Below, in pieces: positions 28,301 through 36,797 of a DNA stretch of 64,000 bases (the first letter of the stretch is position 1; every line of letters starts with the position of its first letter). A program made the position numbers and the translations under genes. The DNA is from Ignelater luminosus (lineage: Eukaryota > Arthropoda > Insecta > Coleoptera > Elateridae). The stretch covers positions 17,883-81,882 of the forward strand of contig VTPC01008257.1 in assembly GCA_011009095.1 (NCBI GenBank), read 5' to 3'. The notes below the pieces were generated by a model, which ran no database searches, was not told where the DNA came from, and was given only the letters and a program-made list of their open reading frames with translations.

Positions 28301-31300
28301 TTCTGACACATGACAATATGCCTTATAAGTGAGAACAAAGTCAATGTTAGTACTATCTCAAGGCAATCATTTCGACAGTCAAATAGATATAGCGTGTATT
28401 ATGACTTGTTAAGAATTTTTATCTTTGGCATACTAATCAAAACCTAGTTTTTGATACTTTTGACAGAACTAATTCACATTCTAAGACATTCCAGAAAAAT
28501 CTGAATAGGCCAGAGATGTTTGGGCCAAAAAAACAGTTTGTTCTCCTCAGATATCAATTTCGTATCTCTAACAGTTGCATGCATGAATGGTAATATGGCA
28601 CATCCTGCATTTCTTTCGACATTAAAAACTTGAAAGGATTTGCTTTTTGTTCATCATACTTTCTCTCTCTCTCTTTCTCTCTTCCCTGTGTCCCTCTTAC
28701 CGGTTTGTGCAAGCTTACATGCTCCTATTCTGTCCAGTTCTACCAAACAATTTCTATCGCTAACTACTGTACCTCAGTTTTTCACTGTACTCTATCCTAC
28801 AATACTTACTCAAATCATTCCTTACCAGTGGCGTAACTGTTAGGGAGACTAAGGAGCAATTTCCATTCTGCAGAAACATTTACTACAACTTATCAACGAA
28901 TAGAAATGTAAGGTAAAATACTAACTAACGTGCCCATCTGTAAGTTTTCGTCTACTACCACAGCTGATTGTGATTATCTTTCTACTGTTGTTTTCACACT
29001 GAAGAATATTCCTTATACCTTAGTCTACCAGATTTAATAGAAGAGAATAGAACACAATAGAGTAGGAGAAGAGTGGATATGGTGTAGACCAGGAAAGGTC
29101 TACTAAAGCTCTATGCGGGCTAAAACGTGTCATATAAAGGACAAGTTGGTCTAGCAAAGAATATAAAAAGATACTAAAGAAGTAGATCTTCAGTACATGT
29201 CTGCTTATCGCAATAATTTTTGAACAAGATTTGATTGAATGATAAACGCTTTGAGATACTTGCGTAAGTAGTAGAGTATGTAATGTTTGGAGTCTCTAAT
29301 ATACCTGTTGGGATGTCTTTCAGCTTTTTCAATATCGCTAAAAAGAATGATGAATCTATAGAATCCTAGAAATCTTCTAGATTCTTTTGCATTTTTTGGG
29401 AATGACTCGACTGGAAAAAGTCAGGGATAAAGATCAATTGAAGCCAATAGTTCTTTCTGAAGTGCAAACCAATATTTAGTCCTAAGTGATAATGTAAGGA
29501 TTTTGGAAATATTTAATGAGTGGCAACCTTTGCAGAGATTATTCTCATATGAATCTTGAAAGTGTTTAAAAAAGAAAGCAACTGCAATAGAATGAGATCT
29601 ACCAAAAAACGTAGGAGCCCCTTGCGTCAGGGATTGACCTTTTGCTAGCAGAGATTCCATTTTTGAAAGGAATATGATGGGAATAGTAAAAGTCCAAAAT
29701 GCAAACCGTAAATAGAATTGATAATGATCAAAGCCTGGGATGAACTATAAAATTAATCTTGGCTAACTATGAAAATTATTTTGGCCAAAGATATACCTTG
29801 CAGACTATTCTTTGCTTTCTTCAAAACTATAGCCGTTTGGTTTTCAAGCACAGCAGAATCATTTAACTTGATTGTTCAAAACAGTTATTTTTATTATCTC
29901 ATATCGACATGTAAAATTACATAGTAGTTTATTACAGAGCTCGATTCTAATATTTTCATTTTCTGGTAAGTTAAGATAGAATTTTAATTTCCCTTCAATT
30001 AGTATTATTACTTCGATTTATTAGCTTCAACTTTATTTAAACATTCATCATTATAGTTTTTTTTGTTTTAATAGCTTTTCAGGCTTAAGACGTTGCGGTA
30101 ATAGAGCAGTATCTCATAATTCATAAGTATGTCCACGTGTAACAGCATTACCGGAGTAATATAAAAACGAAAAAAAATCCTAAAAGCATGAAAACTCAAG
30201 AAGTAAATCATAAATGATGATTTACTCCTTAAGCCGAACATATACTTATTTACTTATTTTCTGTCTTATAATGATTTGTTATCCGCAAGGTATCGTAAAA
30301 TCTTTACTTTCATACAGTTTGTGGTGTATGGGAAAATATTAAAATGCCAATGTTATTATAGAGTCGTGATTTAAAATATACATAATGGTGGATGAGAAAT
30401 TACACCCTTCATGCGCTTTGCTTTATAAAAAGTAATTAAGAGTAAAATTATTTTAACGAAGAAGCCTTTGTGCATACGCCGTAATGACTACATAAAGTTA
30501 AAAACAAAATAAAGGAAAATTCTTTCACATAAACACTTTAACATTTATTTGCAGACCATAATACAACAATAACAATGAGGATAACTGAAACAAAAACAAT
30601 AATTATAATCCTATAAAACTATATTTAATTTCCACCCCCGTGATGACCATGTCCTTCGAATTTCACAGTGTAACGAACTCCATGCTTGTCAGCTTCATAT
30701 TCTACAATACGTTTCTTATGATCTGGTTGAATAAGAGTGTATACGCCTTTGGTATGATGTCCATCTCTGGTTTCCCATTGACTTTTAACATCGTGATGTT
30801 TGAGATCATGCACGTGGTAATCATAGTGATAATGAGGATGAGCCTTTAAAGAAAAAAAATTAGACAGAACTATTTCAATGAAATAATCTTTACTAACCTG
30901 ATAGTCAATATATTCTTCTAAGTGGTGATGGTGGTGATGATCCCCACCTCCTTGGCCATAAACAGCAACTACCCCTAAGACTAGAAGACCGAGAACCTTG
31001 GAAACATTAAAATTTATAAAACTCCGCTCCTCGTACAAATCAAGAGATACTTACAGCTTTTCCGTACATGTTTACAGAATTTGATCTTTTGGACACCAAA
31101 GTTGAACTGATAACATGCGAACCGTCACCCGAACTATTTAAACGTATTGCACCTCGTGAAAGGTTTTGCCTTTTCAAAGTATTATAATAAAATTGACAAT
31201 TGTTTTATTAATATTATTGCGTTTGGTTCATTAATATTTTATGTATTTTAGCTAGAAATGCGTTTCCTAGTGACCTGGCGGAACGATTTCCGTATTTAAT

Positions 31301-34300
31301 CGACTTGATTTTGCCTAATTAATGTTGATTAATAAACACAAGAAAGTGATTATCTAATAATATCAAACTAGAGTACTTTACCAGTTTATTGAATCTGAAA
31401 ATGAAAATTAGTTTGCATTTTTACTTTTATCTCTAATAAGCTATTAGCATTCATGTATAACGCATATAAATTAGTTGGTAATTATATTAATGTGCATTTC
31501 TAAAAATTTTGTGAAATTCTAAAACACAATTTTACATTTGAATTAATAGGGAGCATTAGGTAAAAATTTGGTAGCCTTAGATTTAAAAAAAACAAAAAAA
31601 CGTAATACAAACAAAAGAGAAACAAAAGAGAAAACGAAACAAATGAAAAAAGTTCTTGATACTACCCCCCTTAGTATGATTGCTTTGATTATAAATAAGC
31701 TCGGAAATTCAAGTTGAATAAAAGCAAAACAAAATATTCCAATAAAAGGTTAGAACCCACGTCATTTTCCATTAATCAGAGTTGGCATATTCTGTCGGGT
31801 AAAACCTCAAAACATTCCACAAAAGGGATATGTGGGTTGTGACAAATGATTGTGTCATAATAATGTGACAGTGTAGTGTTATGTGGATCAGTAATGTATT
31901 TTAAAATTTGAAATTTGGAATATTGTTGCAAGCAAGTATTTTTTTGTTTGTTTTTGGCATTCACATCATTTTACCACTTCAAGTGCACAGGAGGTTGTTT
32001 AAAATTCGGGTAGTCAAGGGCAAGCGGGGATAGTGTGCAGACTAACTTGTATTATTTTCTATGGTGCCGTGTGAGCGATAATTGTGGAACAAACAAGCAT
32101 TGCCGAAATTGCACAAGCAACTCTACATAACGTTCCATAAAAGGTATAAACCGTAGCTTCTTCTAATCTCAAACCTTTCTTGTTAATGTTAATAACGAAA
32201 TTCTTTAATTTGCCCCAAAATATTTTTCTAATCCTGGCGTAAACCACTTACATTGGCTCAGACAATATAGAATACAGTCTCCGTAAAAACTCCAACTTCA
32301 TAGAACTTTCCTCTACGATAGGAGAAAAAAAGATTTATAGAGTATACAGATATTTAATGGCTAAGGGTTATCTTGTTTTTTCATCAAGTTCAGCCTTCAA
32401 ATCAAAATCCTCAAAGAAGACTCAAAAGGGTGTTTCCACGAGAACTTTTAAGGCGTGTAAATCAATTTTGACTTAACCAGCTTTGCTGGCTCTAATAGTT
32501 GAGCAACTCGAAGGTTCCAGGTTCAATTACAACGATATTGGTTCAAAATAGTATTCATTATTTCCGTTAAAGATATTGAACCTCCAATATTCTTATACTC
32601 TGAGATAATAAGCCTCTAGTTATACGAATCATCACACACTTAATTGGCGCCCAACATTTAGTGACCAGAATATACTCTGTAAAAGAATGTTACCTTCCGT
32701 AAGGGATGTAAAGTAGTGACTATGATGACATGCACCCTACTGGAACTTAAAAGCCATAGCACTTGAAACCATGACATCCAAGGAAACAGCAGCCCCAAGT
32801 CTCAGCAGCAAAACAAAACAGCATCATTAAATCTGGAAAAGGGCAACAGAGTTGGAAGAAACGTATCTACTGTAATGCGATGTAGGAATAGAGGCACCGG
32901 AACTGTTTGCAGAACTATGAATGGCTTGTACAGAATAATAATTATCTGGTCTCTCGCCCTTCTCATCTTGTCATTGACCCAAAGGCATAGAAAACCAAGA
33001 CTGTAGTGGTGCCAGAAATGTGTCCAATGAAATCAGGAAAGACATGTAGATGTCAAGAACGGGAGGTAGCGCTTACACAAGGATTTATTGTTTGGGGTGT
33101 CATAGTAACTGGAAGTAAGCTTGCTTTAGTATTTCTGGAAGAAAACATGAATACTCAGGATTGCATTTGCAATGTTTTTGAACTTGTTACGATATTCTAT
33201 TTCCAGGAACTAGAAAATTATATTTACTGCATACAAGGTTCCTTCGCAAAGCTAATGTCACTTTCCTTCAAACGATACGATAGGCAGCAGATCGGGTCAA
33301 TTATCTGTTTCCCTCAAAAAAATACATTAAGCATCTCATTCGAAGCAGGCCTCACAAAGTAAAAAATCTTCATAAAACTAACCGTTTATTAAATAGTGTA
33401 CAGGGTGTTAGCTCTTCAATGTCACCAAGAAGTTTACTTATTTTGCACTTGAAAGATCGTTAAGAAGTAAAGGCAGCAGAACTCTATTTATAGAAGTCGA
33501 CTTTTCCAAACTGTATCTAAGGCTGAGATTTAGGAAAACCCGTGGATATAAGAAATATTTAGGGACAATTATCGCGTTATATTTTGGCATACAAGTTCTG
33601 CACCGAACAAATTTACTAGACTAAGAGAAACTCAATATCACCTGAAAAACTCAGTAATATTTTTATCAAAATTCAAAAGGTTTGATTTATTTGCAAAAAG
33701 TTTGATTTAAAAATCAAGACTATTTGTTAGCGTTTCAAAAACATCAGAATTAAGAACAAAACAGAAAATCTAATTGCAGTTGATGTTAACGCAAAAAGAT
33801 CTGGTTAACAAGATTGACCAAACTTAAAAACCTATCCTGAACTGTTTGATTATCTGAAAGAGCCTGTTTGCTAAACTATTAAATTCAAGAAACATTTAGA
33901 CATATTAAGGTCTTGTATATTCAAACTTAATCTTTAGAAAATGTTCTTGTGAACTTTTGGAAGTTCTTGGGACTTCCTTTCACTTGTGCAACTGTGATGA
34001 AGAAATCTGATGAAGACTTTAGAGACTGTGATTCAGACTTGATCTCTTCAATACAAAAATGGTTGAATAAATACCTACATACATAATTTTTGTTTCAATT
34101 TAAAGAATGTTTAAAATTCCTTTTGAAAGGGCGAAAGTGATCTAACAAAGTTCGCTTTAAAATGTCACTTTGGGTACAAATCTGCAACAAAACCTCAAAA
34201 CAACTGTTTTAGATCAATCGAACACAGATCTTGGTATCAAATAACGTAAAACAACGCTCAATCCATACCATCAATTTGGGAGAAGGTTGGTTTAAGAACA

Positions 34301-36772
34301 ACAAGATGCAAATTTCATGCTTTGTCCTTCTCGAAGTCCTGATCTAAATCACTATAAAGCAAAAGGAATCAATTTACCAATATTCGAACTAGTTCATATA
34401 TAATACATATGCCAAGAAAAGTTGGACAGAACCTCATGAATTTTGTACGCGCATTTAAAGCCACATGAAATGGGAACTATTCGAAAGGTTAAGAAACACA
34501 GCTGAATTTTTGGTTTGAATAAATCTCGATGGTAACCACTTCTGGGTAAGTTCAAACACATTCTATGTTGTTCTAGAAATTGTTGGAACGGAAGAATTTG
34601 AGCTCTGTAAATGTTAGCAGAAAAAATCTCCGATATCGTGACCTTAATGTCGAACTAAGCTCTTAATTCTTGGGGTTTATTTTCATTCTTTCATTCTTCT
34701 GATTATTTGCTCGATTGATAGGTCCTAATAGATGTTGATCAGCAGTCAATATTTCTACAAATAATAGTTTGTCTTGCCAAAATTCTTTTTCGTCATAAAC
34801 CGAATTATTCCTTTACTAATAATAAATACGCTACAGTCATTCTTACAGCAACTGACACATAGAGATTTATTGACTTTTTTGCCCATTCAGATGCGAGTTT
34901 CTTGCAGAGAGAGATTTATTCTGATTATCTTAACGTAGTTTTGAGAAGTGCTGGAACTGGAGCTTTTCATACGGCTTAACTGTCAACTGCAAGTTCGTTC
35001 CCTTTGATAAAATTAGTAACAGTTGTCATCCCTTCTCGAATTTTCAAAAATCAACCCCCATAGCTGTGAAGCTTAATAATTCCAAAAACAGAGAATCTCA
35101 ATCTAAACTGAAAAAGGTAGTGAAACCATGCAGACATGGAGGAACAGGCTTGGAGAAATTAGCGGGAAAAGAAGACCTTGTTGAACTTGACTGTATAGTC
35201 TGGCACTGTAAAAGAACATTAGAGATGTAGCAACAGTGAGAGACGGAAAGCAACATAAAGAAGGCAAAGAGTTCCACCAGGTTCTGTTAGAGTTCGTTCT
35301 TTCGGTTTATCAGACTCTGCTATTGCAAGATTTTCTAGCACAAACATTGCATTTTGGTAGTTGTGTTATCTTATTACTTACTTAGAGCAGTGTTGCCCTA
35401 CAAAGATTTGTACAAAATTCCGCGTTCTGGATTTTAAACATTCCCCTTGTGGTCAATACCATCCAGATCGAGAAACTCTGGACTGATGGTTCTTGTACGT
35501 ATAGTTTTTTAACTTTGTAGCTGTTTATAAAGAAATTTAATGAAATATAGTACATAAAACCAGTTCCAATAAAAAATTTTTCTCCATTCTACTGCAAATT
35601 AATAGAAGAATTCAGTATTATTATGCAATACCAAATATATTAATAATAAATAATTTTCTTAGTGATGTAGAATCGAATAAATCTCAAGAACTTAAACTTG
35701 TTTTGGAAATCTTGATATGCAAACTTGAGATAAAAATTAACTTGTACACATAATACAAATACTACATTATCAGCATTCTGCGTATATTTATGTTAATTAG
35801 TTGTACGTCACGGCAAACATTTACATTTAAACTAAACTTTAAAATTTAATACATAATCATCTGACTAAATTTATTGTTGCACATTTCATAATACATGAAA
35901 AAGTATTTTACATTTCAATGAATAAACAAAAAATTGAAAAACAAAATTTCTTACATTAAACTTTAAACATTTTTATTTTTACTCAGTTGTATATTTATTC
36001 ACCAGCAAATAAGATTTAGAACACTGCATTCACAAAACTTCACGAAATACAGACGTTGTTGTCTTAATAAAATTAGCTACTATAACCCATTTACAAGATG
36101 AGTTTACATAGTGTCAGTTAAAAATAGCGCATAGAGCCTCAAATCCCAGACATATTTTATAAACATAACGAATTCTTTTTTTTACAGGAAATATCACTTA
36201 CACTGCCTGCAAAACCAGCTCGACCAGAAGATCTAAAATCCGACGAAGAATTCGTGACAGCTTCCGAATGCACCTTACCACATTCTCGTTCCTCATCATA
36301 CAACACACCTTCAGAATGCGAACACCGGTATTCACCTTGGTGGGAACACGACAAAAAAGACCCAAGAGAAAATATAACGAAAGAAAAAATGGTGTTGGGT
36401 GTTGGTTTACCAGAATTGCCACCCGCGAAGTCAGTTTTAAAACCGACCCCTGATGTACCACCAGGGAAACTTGTACGTGAGGTAACAGAAACGACTCATT
36501 TAAAAGTACAACATTCCCATTCGATGGGAATTTCTTCTTATGTGTTAACATCTGAAATTGCAAGAGAAAAAGATGGAGCGTGTAGTTCTAGAGATGAAAT
36601 AACGAAGGTGATAGATGAACAGGGCAGGGAAGTCGTCATTCCTATACGTGTCGAGAAGGAAATTGATGAGGAGGAATTTTTAAGACGCATGAAAGAGGTA
36701 AGCGAAAATTGTGAAGAAGATGCATGGAAAAAATGCCATTATGTTACTAAAGCTATTAAAGGAATTCTTTAA
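1194..36772 (+). CDS. SESTD1-like SEC14 and spectrin-repeat protein, 5' truncated by the window, seven exons
   Basis: Spliced reading frame 1194-1307, 1788-1962, 7466-8131, 8529-8893, 14074-14456, 20668-20947, 36188-36772; every junction has GT..AG and keeps frame, giving 2568 bases (855 residues plus stop). Seen: the first exon ends a SEC14/CRAL-TRIO domain (SQLPLELGG, then YNHDQWIENRL), followed by about 420 residues of charged, Leu-rich helical sequence with conserved Trp typical of spectrin repeats, then a Ser/Thr-rich linker and a Pro/Glu-rich tail with no DH-PH domain. Family knowledge: SEC14 plus spectrin repeats without a GEF domain is the SESTD1 layout; vertebrate SESTD1 binds phosphoinositides and TRPC channels and acts in planar polarity signalling, in the cytoplasm at membranes. 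Inference: insect SESTD1 orthologue. Trio/Kalirin or Puratrophin-like proteins share SEC14-spectrin but carry GEF domains, which are absent here. The start codon lies upstream of the window. Confidence 0.72.
1788..1962 (+). CDS. SESTD1-like exon b: first spectrin-like segment
   Basis: 58 codons plus one base, acceptor TTTTTTGATGTAG, donor GTATGT. It begins KAEEYFKQSS and ends VMVQRTLEG; heptad-like and charged, as expected for the helix that follows the SEC14 domain. The leftover G joins GT of the next exon to make a Gly codon (TLEG-G-QQLLQKIE). Confidence 0.8.
4681..4960 (-). pseudogene. broken coding-like stretch, family unknown
   Basis: Minus strand reads VLNWIPQETQLDVVNDTLG, then FFNDLQEMIYCNNQKPEG and KANEMKEMM; after one frame change it continues VEKILKVELGRSDVDEEDVL, STTVTVAASQSPQ and IIIQKLESKDAK before a stop. 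The residue composition (acidic, balanced, few Phe/Ile/Lys runs) is that of real protein, not of AT-rich noise. It ends beside the inverted-repeat element at 5029. Most likely a decayed transposon ORF or processed pseudogene; I cannot name it. Confidence 0.4.
5029..5238. mobile_element. miniature inverted-repeat element
   Basis: Starts CCGTATTTATAGTGGTATTT and ends with the inverse AAAAACCGACTATAAATACAG; reading inward from both ends the similarity continues for some 30 bases (GACTCAA/TTGACT motifs), and ACTATAAAAT recurs inside. About 210 bases, no coding potential. Target duplication not clear. Diverged arms suggest an old insertion. Confidence 0.5.
7466..8131 (+). CDS. SESTD1-like exon c: spectrin-like repeats
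   Basis: 222 codons, acceptor TTTAATTTCCAG, donor GTAAGA, phase 1 to phase 1. The peptide is almost wholly helical and charged, with spaced Trp residues (EEAWKMMEKN, TNWILGPAENLL, LQCWDTYGAYAELL, DLIWQKDFMDFV) that match the conserved core Trp positions of spectrin repeats. Ends KKLQESQQSLG. It is the longest uninterrupted coding stretch in the window. The opposite-strand open frame here is only its shadow. Confidence 0.88.
8529..8893 (+). CDS. SESTD1-like exon d: spectrin-like repeat
   Basis: Begins with AT completing an Asp codon (GAT) from the previous exon and ends on a codon boundary before GTTAGA. Contains DATNARKNLF, LEQVTHIDAYEKDAEQ and QAIQWLDELFQVMLQHHGH, again helical with a core Trp. 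The 397-base intron before it is short and AT-rich with no other content. Confidence 0.88.
8894..14073. other. intron between exons d and e
   Basis: Contains the degenerate tandem array (9840-11870). From 11870 to 14073 nothing recognisable; the minus-strand frame at 13184-13396 is AT-driven and hydrophobic, not a gene. Confidence 0.6.
9840..11870. repeat. degenerate tandem array, about three units
   Basis: Two modules alternate. Module A (TTTTCTCGTTTACTAAA, then GAAAGTGACTTTTACTG, then ATTTTGGGCA) starts near 9850, 10470 and 11590. Module B (CCATGGTCATTTGCAACAAA, then GGTCTCTTGCGGAGCAA, then CGTGACTGTTCT and GGCTGTTGTTTT) lies near 10272, 10964 and, shortened, 11790. TTTAATAACAGTT also recurs. 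Unit length varies from about 0.6 to 1.1 kb. The apparent open frame at 10742-11020 on the minus strand is within this repeat. Origin unknown; possibly an expanded transposon fragment. Confidence 0.55.
14074..14456 (+). CDS. SESTD1-like exon e: last spectrin-like segment
   Basis: 127 codons plus two bases; acceptor TTTATTTTTCAG, perfect donor GTAAGT. Contains YNYGCQLLNASLVLRQSCKL, YSWQRLLTVSQEQ and VEEHCNQLRDLREAV. The last two bases (GA) join G of the next exon as Glu. The exon is basic at its end (MVRLGKLLRSRLREP), which may be a membrane- or partner-binding helix (inference). Confidence 0.87.
14457..20667. other. intron between exons e and f
   Basis: T-rich, with many short open frames (for example 16104-16415) that carry Phe/Leu-rich noise. 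The one coding-looking island is the cassette candidate at 19638-19700. Nothing else identified. Confidence 0.6.
19638..19700 (+). CDS. possible 63-base cassette exon of the SESTD1-like gene
   Basis: A GC-rich island inside an AT-rich intron. From 19638 the frame required by the upstream exon (two bases carried in) is open for 21 codons (DGGGRKVASGDSTGPCSTSSF then AGG) and ends at a strong GTGAGC donor with the same phase, so inclusion or skipping both keep frame. A shorter version starts at 19650 after GGGTAG. Weak point: neither acceptor has a good pyrimidine tract. It would add a Ser/Gly-rich segment between the spectrin repeats and the linker. It could instead be an alternative first exon, or chance. 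Confidence 0.35.
20668..20947 (+). CDS. SESTD1-like exon f: acidic helix and Ser/Thr-rich linker
   Basis: Acceptor TTTATTTATCAG, donor GTTAGT; one base completes Glu, then 93 codons. The first part is acidic and helical (AISEKLIEVTDLAEELDQAL), the rest low complexity (SLSSSTSTSGSTTPTT). Reads as a flexible, probably phosphorylated linker between the spectrin repeats and the tail. Confidence 0.85.
23895..24705 (-). mobile_element. CR1/jockey-like LINE, 3' end of ORF2 (truncated)
   Basis: On the minus strand an open frame from 24601 to 24158 reads SHFNYCNFIYSPCLD, HRIQKTQNCCCRFIYNLRRY, VSDLGWLNM, NTRYNYMLTMPLHTSSLFRR and NAVKFYNSMP. These are the standard motifs of the region after the reverse transcriptase in CR1/jockey-type non-LTR elements (SxLxYCxxVY, RxxQxxQNxCxRxI, TRxxxxLxxPxxRT, FYNSLP). 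The tail runs to an AATAAAGGCGATATAATAAA-like 3' end near 23900. The reverse transcriptase domain itself is missing: a 5'-truncated copy. Confidence 0.8.
25846..26753. mobile_element. hAT-type non-autonomous element with 8-bp target duplication
   Basis: Left end CAGTGATTCTCAACC, right end GGTTGAGAATCACTG: perfect 15-base inverted termini, followed inside by CGGTACAC / GTGCCGTGGCACT type sequence seen in hAT termini. Flanked by an exact 8-base duplication ATCTAAAG (25838-25845 and 26754-26761). No transposase. Its own sequence is about 300 bases; the middle is a second element inserted at 25951-26558. Confidence 0.9.
25951..26558. mobile_element. TA-flanked TIR element nested in the hAT element
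   Basis: Ends TACACGGTCGCTAAAAGGTA (left) and its inverse at 26528-26558 (right, reading inward TACATGGTCGCTAAAAAGTA), with TA on both outer sides, as for the Tc1/mariner group. The arms stay similar for about 150 bases. The middle contains a tandem duplication of about 240 bases: AAATCCCTATCgAAATctGG.. at 26102 and again at 26344, each followed by TACAG(G/A)GTG(A/T)TCCATTTAAA. No transposase. Confidence 0.8.
28662..28692. repeat. CT-rich simple repeat
   Basis: TCTCTCTCTCTCTTTCTCTC tract; open frames across it are artefacts of low complexity. Confidence 0.8.
30544..30549 (-). promoter_or_regulatory. poly(A) signal of the cuticular protein gene
   Basis: AATAAA on the minus strand, about 76 bases past the stop codon, in the expected place for a short 3' UTR. 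Confidence 0.6.
30625..31069 (-). CDS. RR (RR-2-like) cuticular protein, His-rich, three exons, nested antisense in an intron
   Basis: Exons on the minus strand: 31069-31055 (MYGKA), 30996-30898 and 30843-30625; introns have GTAAGT..AAG and GTTAGT..AAAG; total 110 residues. A signal peptide (LGLLVLGVVAVYG) is split by the first intron after five codons, a hallmark of cuticle protein genes. The mature part has a natural run of six His, then a Rebers-Riddiford chitin-binding domain: HPHYHYDYHVHD, DVKSQWETRDG, KGVYTLIQPD, KRIVEYEADKHG. I count 20 His in 91 mature residues. Known role of the family: secreted by epidermis, binds chitin in the cuticle; RR-2 members are typical of hard cuticle. It lies antisense inside the last intron of the SESTD1-like gene and has its own promoter and poly(A) signal, so it is an independent gene. 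Confidence 0.93.
31105..31142 (-). promoter_or_regulatory. core promoter of the cuticular protein gene (TATA plus initiator)
   Basis: On the minus strand a TATA-like TTTAAATAG (31142-31134) lies about 31-34 bases before an arthropod initiator TCAGTT (31110-31105, presumed +1 A at 31108). That leaves a 5' leader of about 39 bases before the ATG at 31069. Spacing is exactly that of insect TATA/Inr promoters, which are common in cuticle protein genes. Confidence 0.7.
32478..32775 (+). mobile_element. diverged copy of the tRNA-derived SINE
   Basis: Head: GCTGGCTCTAATAGTTGAGC (A-box region) then AGGTTCCAGGTTCAATTAC (B-box region). Tail near 32685-32760: ATGTTACCTTCCG, AAGGGATGTAAAGTAGTG and AACTTAAAAGCC, matching the body of the intact SINE at 54422. 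About 140 bases of unrelated or diverged sequence lie between. No clear target duplication. Confidence 0.5.
33006..33362 (+). pseudogene. mariner-family transposase remnant
   Basis: Frame reads EREVALTQGFIVWGVIVTG then LALVFLEENMN, matching the conserved transposase segment GVMVWGxxSxxGRxPLVFxxxGxxxN of Tc1/mariner enzymes; the rest is strongly diverged. About 1 kb downstream, at 34317-34355, CPSRSPDLNHY resembles the third catalytic motif (SPDLNPxDY), and MPRKVGQNLMNFVRAFK follows; that gap is larger than in an intact transposase, so the two may be one element with inserted DNA or two fragments. Confidence 0.45.
36188..36772 (+). CDS. SESTD1-like exon g: Pro/Glu-rich C-terminal tail and stop
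   Basis: Acceptor TTCTTTTTTTTACAG; 194 codons then TAA. Contains LPAKPARPEDLKSDEEFVTA, a Ser/Pro segment (SRSSSYNTPSECEHRYSPWW), VPPGKLVREVTETTHLK and EQGREVVIPIRVEKEIDEEE. An internal GAG|GTAAGC at 36698 is a near-perfect phase-0 donor after RRMKE; reading through it adds 24 residues (VSENCEED... to KGIL). Either this is the last exon or there is an isoform that splices onward. A transposon begins 25 bases past the stop. Confidence 0.83.
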   Translation, partial: EISLTLPAKPARPEDLKSDEEFVTASECTLPHSRSSSYNTPSECEHRYSPWWEHDKKDPRENITKEKMVLGVGLPELPPAKSVLKPTPDVPPGKLVREVTETTHLKVQHSHSMGISSYVLTSEIAREKDGACSSRDEITKVIDEQGREVVIPIRVEKEIDEEEFLRRMKEVSENCEEDAWKKCHYVTKAIKGIL

Positions 36773-36797
36773 TTAACAAAAATTTAATATGTGCGTA

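Larger units (their letters stand above)
20948..36187. other. 15.2-kb last intron of the SESTD1-like gene
   Basis: Holds the CR1-like fragment, the hAT nest, the antisense cuticle gene, the SINE copy and a mariner remnant. Stretches 20948-23890, 26762-30540, 31143-32477 and 34500-36187 show nothing I can name. TACAGGGTGTTAGC at 33398 looks like a lone end of a TIR element. Confidence 0.6.

Noticed and set aside
28630-28843. Two overlapping Ser/Leu-rich frames
   Set aside because: Generated by the CT-rich simple repeat; no coding support.
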